In this document: positions 5,651-9,295 of the stretch, piece by piece
Layout of the letters: every line of letters begins with the position of its first letter
How positions within the stretch are numbered: position 1 is the stretch's first letter
DNA from: Clostridia bacterium
GTDB taxonomy: Bacteria; Bacillota; Clostridia; UBA1381; UMGS1253
Length of the DNA stretch: 9,295 nucleotides
Assembly (NCBI GenBank): GCA_017411585.1
Contig: JAFQPV010000327.1
Span: forward strand, 1 to 9,295
Direction: 5' to 3'
Translations under genes and position numbers: made by a program
The notes under the pieces: model-generated
What the model was told of the DNA's origin: nothing
The model's database searches: none
Seen by the model: the letters and a program-made list of their open reading frames with translations, nothing else

Positions 5651-6859
5651 TTGAAGCGGTTTGTTCGAATTGTTTCTATATGTTTGCTGCTTGTGTTTTT
5701 GAGCAGTCAGCTTTGCTTTGCACAGGCAGCTGTAGGTGTTTCTGTGTACCTGGATGGCACAAACATTGCGCAAGGCTTTATTGAAAACGGACGCACACTT
5801 GTTCCAATTCGAGTCTTGTCGGAAGGTATGGGTTATGCAGTGTCTTGGGACGGAGAAGCACAAATGGTTACGGTTGAAAAAGAGAATGTGAAGAATAAAT
5901 TGTTAATCGGTAGTATGCAGGCAACGACTATAGAAGACGGTATAGAGAAGGAAGTATTGTTGGACACTGCGCCTTGTATTATGGATTCTCGCACCTATGT
6001 ACCGCTTCGTTATATTGCGGAAAGCCTTGGCAGCAACGTGTTTTGGCAAGGTAAAGACGATGGCGGCGGTAATGCAATTGTATGCACGCCGATTGAAATT
6101 TTGCTTGAGGGTGTGTCGTTTTCTACAAAAACGCTTACAAAGACAGGCACGTTGGAGCAATTTGGCGCACCGTATGATACAATTGCAGGTGCAGATGGCG
6201 TGGAGCGATTGATTTATATGCGCCCGGAAACAAAAACGATGCTTGTTTTCGGCTTTTGTGAAGATAAGCTTTTTGAGTTTTTTACGAATGATACCGACGT
6301 CAAAATTGCCGGTGTAAATGTCTTACAGAAGAATAGTGCGGTTGAACCTGCACAAACAACAAATGTGTTTTATGACTCGCTTCAAGACAATTTGCCTGTT
6401 GGGCTCTATATAAATATGGCTGGAAAGTATTATTCGCCGTACCAAAGCATGACGAATAAAGATGCTGTGATGCAACAGGAGGGCAAGCTTGCGTTTTATT
6501 TGACGAATGCGCTTCGCAGGAAAGCAGGTGTGCAGGATTTGGTGTTTAGTGAGGCCCTTGCCGATGTGGACAAGGCACATGTAGCATCCATGGCAGAAAA
6601 CGGCTTTTTTGCACATGAAGGTCTGGATGGCAGTAGCATTAAAGAGCGCATTTCGACAGCGCCGACTTTTGCTAAGTACAAGCGCGCCGGAGAGATTTTG
6701 GCGAAAATGCCAAACGCGTACTATGCTTGCTACGGCTGGTTGAATTCTAAGTCGCACCGCGAGAATATGTTAAGCGATGCATATGTGTATACAGGTATTT
6801 GCGTAGACGGCAATTTAAATGAAAACCTGTATTATGCGCAGGTGCTTGTAAAATTATAA
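5651..6859 (+). CDS. exported CAP (SCP-like) domain protein with copper-amine-oxidase-N-like region
   Basis: The protein has 402 residues from a TTG start. Residues 1-27 are a Sec signal peptide: MKRFVR, a hydrophobic core ICLLLVFL, and a cleavage-like FAQAA. No lipobox is seen. Residues about 30-147 resemble the copper amine oxidase N-terminal domain, with two half-repeats marked by RTLVPIR (48-54) and RTYVPLR (114-120); in Clostridia this module is common on surface proteins and does not imply oxidase activity. Residues about 165-225 (QFGAPYDTI, then a GFCEDKLFEFFT strand) look like the CAP-associated N-terminal domain of YlbC-type proteins. Residues about 278-402 are a CAP domain with FFAHEGLDG (319-327), GEIL (347-350), NSKSHRENML (365-374) and YYAQVLV (394-400). 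These correspond to the family's H, GENIA, HR-NIL and YWTQ motifs with several substitutions. The function of bacterial CAP proteins is mostly unknown. It is the first gene of the apparent operon, 17 nt before yqeG. Confidence 0.88.
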   Translation: MKRFVRIVSICLLLVFLSSQLCFAQAAVGVSVYLDGTNIAQGFIENGRTLVPIRVLSEGMGYAVSWDGEAQMVTVEKENVKNKLLIGSMQATTIEDGIEKEVLLDTAPCIMDSRTYVPLRYIAESLGSNVFWQGKDDGGGNAIVCTPIEILLEGVSFSTKTLTKTGTLEQFGAPYDTIAGADGVERLIYMRPETKTMLVFGFCEDKLFEFFTNDTDVKIAGVNVLQKNSAVEPAQTTNVFYDSLQDNLPVGLYINMAGKYYSPYQSMTNKDAVMQQEGKLAFYLTNALRRKAGVQDLVFSEALADVDKAHVASMAENGFFAHEGLDGSSIKERISTAPTFAKYKRAGEILAKMPNAYYACYGWLNSKSHRENMLSDAYVYTGICVDGNLNENLYYAQVLVKL

Positions 6860-6876
6860 TATAAGGGGAATAAAGA

Positions 6877-7389
6877 ATGTCTGTTTTTTATCCAAAATTA
6901 TATATAGACGGTTTTGGCGATTTAGATATTCCTGCGCTGAAAGCGCGCGGGATTGACGGCATGGTTTTAGACATTGACAATACGCTTGTGCCGTACCATG
7001 TGCCAACGCCTACACCTGAGGTTATTGCCTTTGTAGAGGAATTGAAGCAAAATGGCATTTCGGCAGTGATTGCATCGAACAATACAGGGGAGCGCGTAGA
7101 GCTTTTTGCAAAAGCGCTTGGCGTATTTGCAATTCATAAGGCGGGAAAGCCTTTGCCCGGCGGACTTTTGAAGTGTGCCAAAACAATGGGTGTGCACAGA
7201 AAGCATACAGCGGTAATCGGTGACCAAATTTTTACGGATGTACTCGGCGCAAATTTATGCGGCATGTATTCCATTTTAGTAAAACCGCTGCCGAGTGCAG
7301 AAAACAACTTTTTTAAGGTAAAACGCTATTTTGAGCGTATTATATTAAAGCAAATGAAGAAAAGAGATGAAAAGCATGCAGCCGATTGA
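6877..7389 (+). CDS. yqeG: YqeG family HAD-superfamily phosphatase
   Basis: The protein has 170 residues, the usual YqeG length, and belongs to HAD subfamily IIIA. Motif I is LDIDNTLVPY (31-40), with nucleophile D32 and D34 as acid/base. Motif II is the serine of ASNNTGER (66-73). The motif III lysine is in HKAGKPLPGG (87-96). Motif IV is GDQIFTD (115-121), which holds the magnesium. FYPKLYIDGFGDLDIPALKARGI at the N-terminus is the YqeG-specific lead-in. The physiological substrate of YqeG is not firmly known; some relatives act as phosphatidylglycerophosphate phosphatases, but I would not extend that here. The start is ATG 6877, with AAGGGGA about 7 nt upstream. It follows the CAP gene by 17 nt and overlaps aroE, a yqeG-aroE arrangement seen in other Firmicutes. 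Confidence 0.92.
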   Translation: MSVFYPKLYIDGFGDLDIPALKARGIDGMVLDIDNTLVPYHVPTPTPEVIAFVEELKQNGISAVIASNNTGERVELFAKALGVFAIHKAGKPLPGGLLKCAKTMGVHRKHTAVIGDQIFTDVLGANLCGMYSILVKPLPSAENNFFKVKRYFERIILKQMKKRDEKHAAD

Positions 7390-8218
7390 CGGACATACAA
7401 AACTTCTTGGCCTATTTGGTGACCCGGTGGAGCATTCGTTTTCACCGCAACTGCACAATTATATTTCAGAGGTTTACGGCTTGAACTATGCATACGGTGC
7501 ACTACACGTAAAGCCTAAAAATTTAGAGGCTGCTGTGCGTGGTATTGTTGCACTGGGTTATGCCGGTGTAAACGTTACAGCACCGCATAAGATTGCAGTA
7601 ATGCAGTATTTGGACTGCATATCCGAGGATGCAAAGAAATACGGCTCGGTAAACACAATTAAAAATGTAGATGGTAAGCTGTATGGCTACAGTACGGATG
7701 CAGACGGCTTTTATCTTTCGCTTTTAGAGGGCGGCGCAGAGGTTATCGGCAAGGATGTTTTAATCTTTGGCGCGGGCGGCGCGACAAGACCGGTTTGTGT
7801 AAAATTTGCAATGCTTGGCGCAAAAAGCATTACGATTATCAACCGCACACAGGAAAAAGCAGATGCACTTGCGGCATTTGTAAAAGATGCGTGTGCTTAT
7901 GAGGTGCTCACAAAGCGCGAGCATTCAAGATATGATTTGGTGATTAATACGACAACGGTCGGCATGTCGCCGAATGTGGATGCCTGCCCGATAAATGATT
8001 TTTCTTTTGTGGATGCAAATACTGCGGCAGCGGATATGATTTACAATCCTGCAGAGACTGTGTTTTTACGGAAAATGAAAGAAAATGGCGCAAAGGTATG
8101 CATAAACGGTTTGGGTATGTTAATATTTCAGGGTATTGTTGCATATGAAATATTTACGGATACGAAAATTGACCGTTCCATCTATAAGGACATTAAAAGA
8201 GAGGTATTCGGTTTATGA
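7376..8218 (+). CDS. aroE: shikimate dehydrogenase
   Basis: AroE reduces 3-dehydroshikimate to shikimate with NADPH, the fourth step of the shikimate pathway. The protein has 280 residues. The N-terminal substrate domain contains GLFGDPVEHSFSPQLHN (12-28; the two serines bind the substrate carboxylate), NVTAPHK (66-72; catalytic K72), GSVNTI (90-95) and STDADGF (106-112; catalytic D108). The Rossmann domain carries FGAGGATR (131-138) and INRTQEKA (155-162), whose NRT is the NADPH-selective motif. NTTTVGM (191-197) and NGLGMLIFQG (244-253) complete the active site. ATG 7376 is preferred because AGAAAAGAG, similar to the Shine-Dalgarno, ends 9 nt upstream. ATG 7367, three codons earlier, directly abuts that site and is the alternative. 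The gene overlaps the yqeG end by 14 nt and aroK by 4 nt, which suggests translational coupling. Confidence 0.95.
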   Translation: MQPIDGHTKLLGLFGDPVEHSFSPQLHNYISEVYGLNYAYGALHVKPKNLEAAVRGIVALGYAGVNVTAPHKIAVMQYLDCISEDAKKYGSVNTIKNVDGKLYGYSTDADGFYLSLLEGGAEVIGKDVLIFGAGGATRPVCVKFAMLGAKSITIINRTQEKADALAAFVKDACAYEVLTKREHSRYDLVINTTTVGMSPNVDACPINDFSFVDANTAAADMIYNPAETVFLRKMKENGAKVCINGLGMLIFQGIVAYEIFTDTKIDRSIYKDIKREVFGL

Positions 8219-8718
8219 AAAATCTGGTGTTGACCGGTTTTATGGGAACCGGGAAATCAACCGTAGGAAAAATTTTGGCAAAAAAGCTTGGATATCGTTT
8301 TGTTGACTGTGATGCCCAAATTGAAAAGGAAGAAGGCAAAACAATTAATGAAATCTTTGCGTTATATGGCGAAAACGGTTTCCGGGATATAGAGAGCCGC
8401 GTAATTGCATCGCTTTCCCAAAAAAGCAATTCTGTAATTGCAACCGGCGGTGGCGCGGTTTTACGAAAAGAAAACATTGATAATCTGCGAAAAAACGGTG
8501 TGGTTGTGCTTTTGAATGCAGATATTGAGACGATAGTACAAAGGCTTGCCGACAAAACGGACAGACCGCTTGCGAAAGGCAAGTCGGCAGAAGAGCTTGC
8601 TGAAAAATTTAAGTCGCGTGAAAGCTTTTATGCAAACAATGATTTTGCATTTGATGTTGGTGACTTAAGCCCGATGAATATTGCGGATAAAATTATTGAC
8701 CTTTATAAAAAATTATAA
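8215..8718 (+). CDS. aroK: shikimate kinase
   Basis: AroK phosphorylates the 3-hydroxyl of shikimate with ATP, the fifth step of the shikimate pathway. The protein has 167 residues, the standard single-domain NMP-kinase-like size. Walker A is GFMGTGKST (8-16). The shikimate-binding residues are D33 in VDCD, R57 in NGFRDIES, and the GGG of ATGGGAVL (76-83). The lid holds R117 in TDRPLA. R135 in SRESFY also fits the family's active site. The ATG overlaps the aroE stop as ATGA, so ribosomes may pass directly from AroE to AroK. No ribosome binding site stronger than AAAAGAGAGG is seen inside the aroE end. aroQ follows after 17 nt. Confidence 0.95.
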   Translation: MKNLVLTGFMGTGKSTVGKILAKKLGYRFVDCDAQIEKEEGKTINEIFALYGENGFRDIESRVIASLSQKSNSVIATGGGAVLRKENIDNLRKNGVVVLLNADIETIVQRLADKTDRPLAKGKSAEELAEKFKSRESFYANNDFAFDVGDLSPMNIADKIIDLYKKL

Positions 8719-8735
8719 AAGGGGAGAAACGAAGG

Positions 8736-9167
8736 ATGAAAATATTAATTATTAATGGACCAAATCTGAATATGCTCGGTGTGCGCGAACCGGAAATATA
8801 CGGAAAAGATACGCTGGAGAGCATTAATGCTTATGTGCAGGAAAAGGTGAAGGATGCAGGTGTAGAGCTTGCGTTTTACCAGAGCAATTGTGAAGGCGAA
8901 ATTATCGACCAAATTCATGCAGCGCATACGGCATTTGACGGCATTGTAATTAACCCGGGTGCATATACGCATTACAGCTATGCGATTGCAGATGCGCTTT
9001 CAAGCATAAAAACACCGGCAGTTGAGGTGCATTTATCCAACATCCACAAGCGCGAAGGTTTTCGTCATAACTCCGTAACAGCTGCATCGTGTATCGGTCA
9101 GGTGTGCGGTTTTGGCAAGTATGGTTATGTGATGGCGATTATGGCACTTTTGGAGGCGGAAAAATGA
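8736..9167 (+). CDS. aroQ: 3-dehydroquinate dehydratase, type II
   Basis: AroQ removes water from 3-dehydroquinate to give 3-dehydroshikimate, the substrate of AroE. The protein has 143 residues, the size of type II enzymes, which form dodecamers and use an enolate mechanism unrelated to type I AroD. INGPNLNMLGVREPEIYG (6-23) contains the catalytic tyrosine Y22 and its arginine partner R17. INPGAYTHYSYA (72-83) holds the substrate-binding N73 and H79. VHLSNIHKREGFRHNS (98-113) has the histidine H99 and R110 that finish the site. The start is ATG 8736, with GGGGAG 9 nt upstream. It overlaps the following peptidase gene by 4 nt (ATGA). Together with aroE and aroK it gives three of the seven shikimate steps; aroA, aroB, aroC and the DAHP synthase are not in this window. 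Confidence 0.96.
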   Translation: MKILIINGPNLNMLGVREPEIYGKDTLESINAYVQEKVKDAGVELAFYQSNCEGEIIDQIHAAHTAFDGIVINPGAYTHYSYAIADALSSIKTPAVEVHLSNIHKREGFRHNSVTAASCIGQVCGFGKYGYVMAIMALLEAEK

Positions 9168-9295
9168 ATAATCGCATACTAAAGCTGACTGAAAATTTAA
9201 AGCCGGATGCGGCTTATTACATCTCGGATGAAAAATGTGTGCGCTATTACAGTGGTTTTTCCGGCGAGGGAAGCTTGCTTGTTACGGCTGAAAAG
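9164..9295 (+). CDS. N-terminus of an M24 family Xaa-Pro-type peptidase (cut by window edge)
   Basis: Only the first 44 codons are present. The start is ATG 9164, with GGAGG (9152-9156) 7 nt upstream inside the aroQ end. The peptide MNNRILKLTENL, then AAYYISDEKCVRYYSGFSG, then SLLVTAEK follows the creatinase N-terminal domain of Xaa-Pro aminopeptidases and dipeptidases, where the 'N-RY-TGF-G' segment is characteristic. The metal-binding catalytic domain lies beyond the window, so its activity cannot be judged. In many Firmicutes an Xaa-Pro peptidase gene sits next to aroQ and before efp (elongation factor P), which fits. Overlap with aroQ suggests translational coupling at the end of the aro operon. 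Confidence 0.85.
   Translation, partial: MNNRILKLTENLKPDAAYYISDEKCVRYYSGFSGEGSLLVTAEK

Overview
The window is a chromosomal stretch from a Gram-positive member of the Clostridia. The case rests on AGGAGG-type ribosome binding sites, TTG-17-TATAAT sigma-A promoters with a TGTG element in front of the -10, a DUF1540 protein, and the order yqeG-aroE-aroK-aroQ-Xaa-Pro peptidase. I cannot name a genus from the sequence alone. Almost all of the DNA is ordinary housekeeping sequence, with no phage, IS, CRISPR, rRNA or tRNA signal.

Layout. Positions 40-207 on the minus strand encode a 55-residue cysteine-rich DUF1540 protein. Divergent from it, 363-575 encodes a 70-residue helical protein of unknown function, closed by a strong terminator (581-620). 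From the promoter at 638-666, lysA (diaminopimelate decarboxylase) and dus (tRNA-dihydrouridine synthase) appear to form one transcript with a hairpin in their gap. guaB (IMP dehydrogenase) has its own promoter (3036-3064) and terminator (4569-4607). A cytoplasmic GH43-type glycosidase gene follows as a single-gene unit (4674-5561).

From 5651 to the window edge there is one apparent operon: an exported protein with a copper-amine-oxidase-N-like region and a CAP (SCP-like) domain, a YqeG HAD phosphatase, the shikimate genes aroE, aroK and aroQ, and the start of an M24 Xaa-Pro-type peptidase. These genes are separated by 17 nt or less or overlap, and a single promoter (5595-5623) lies in front.

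How the genes work together: AroQ, AroE and AroK catalyse three steps of the shikimate pathway (dehydroquinate to shikimate 3-phosphate). LysA makes lysine from meso-diaminopimelate. GuaB commits IMP to guanine nucleotides. Dus modifies tRNA. The CAP protein is the only clear cell-surface product.

The most notable observations are regulatory. A 59-nt terminator-plus-promoter module occurs twice, exactly in register, flanking the GH43 gene. Four promoters share the same extended -10 design. I did not find a convincing new multi-gene system.
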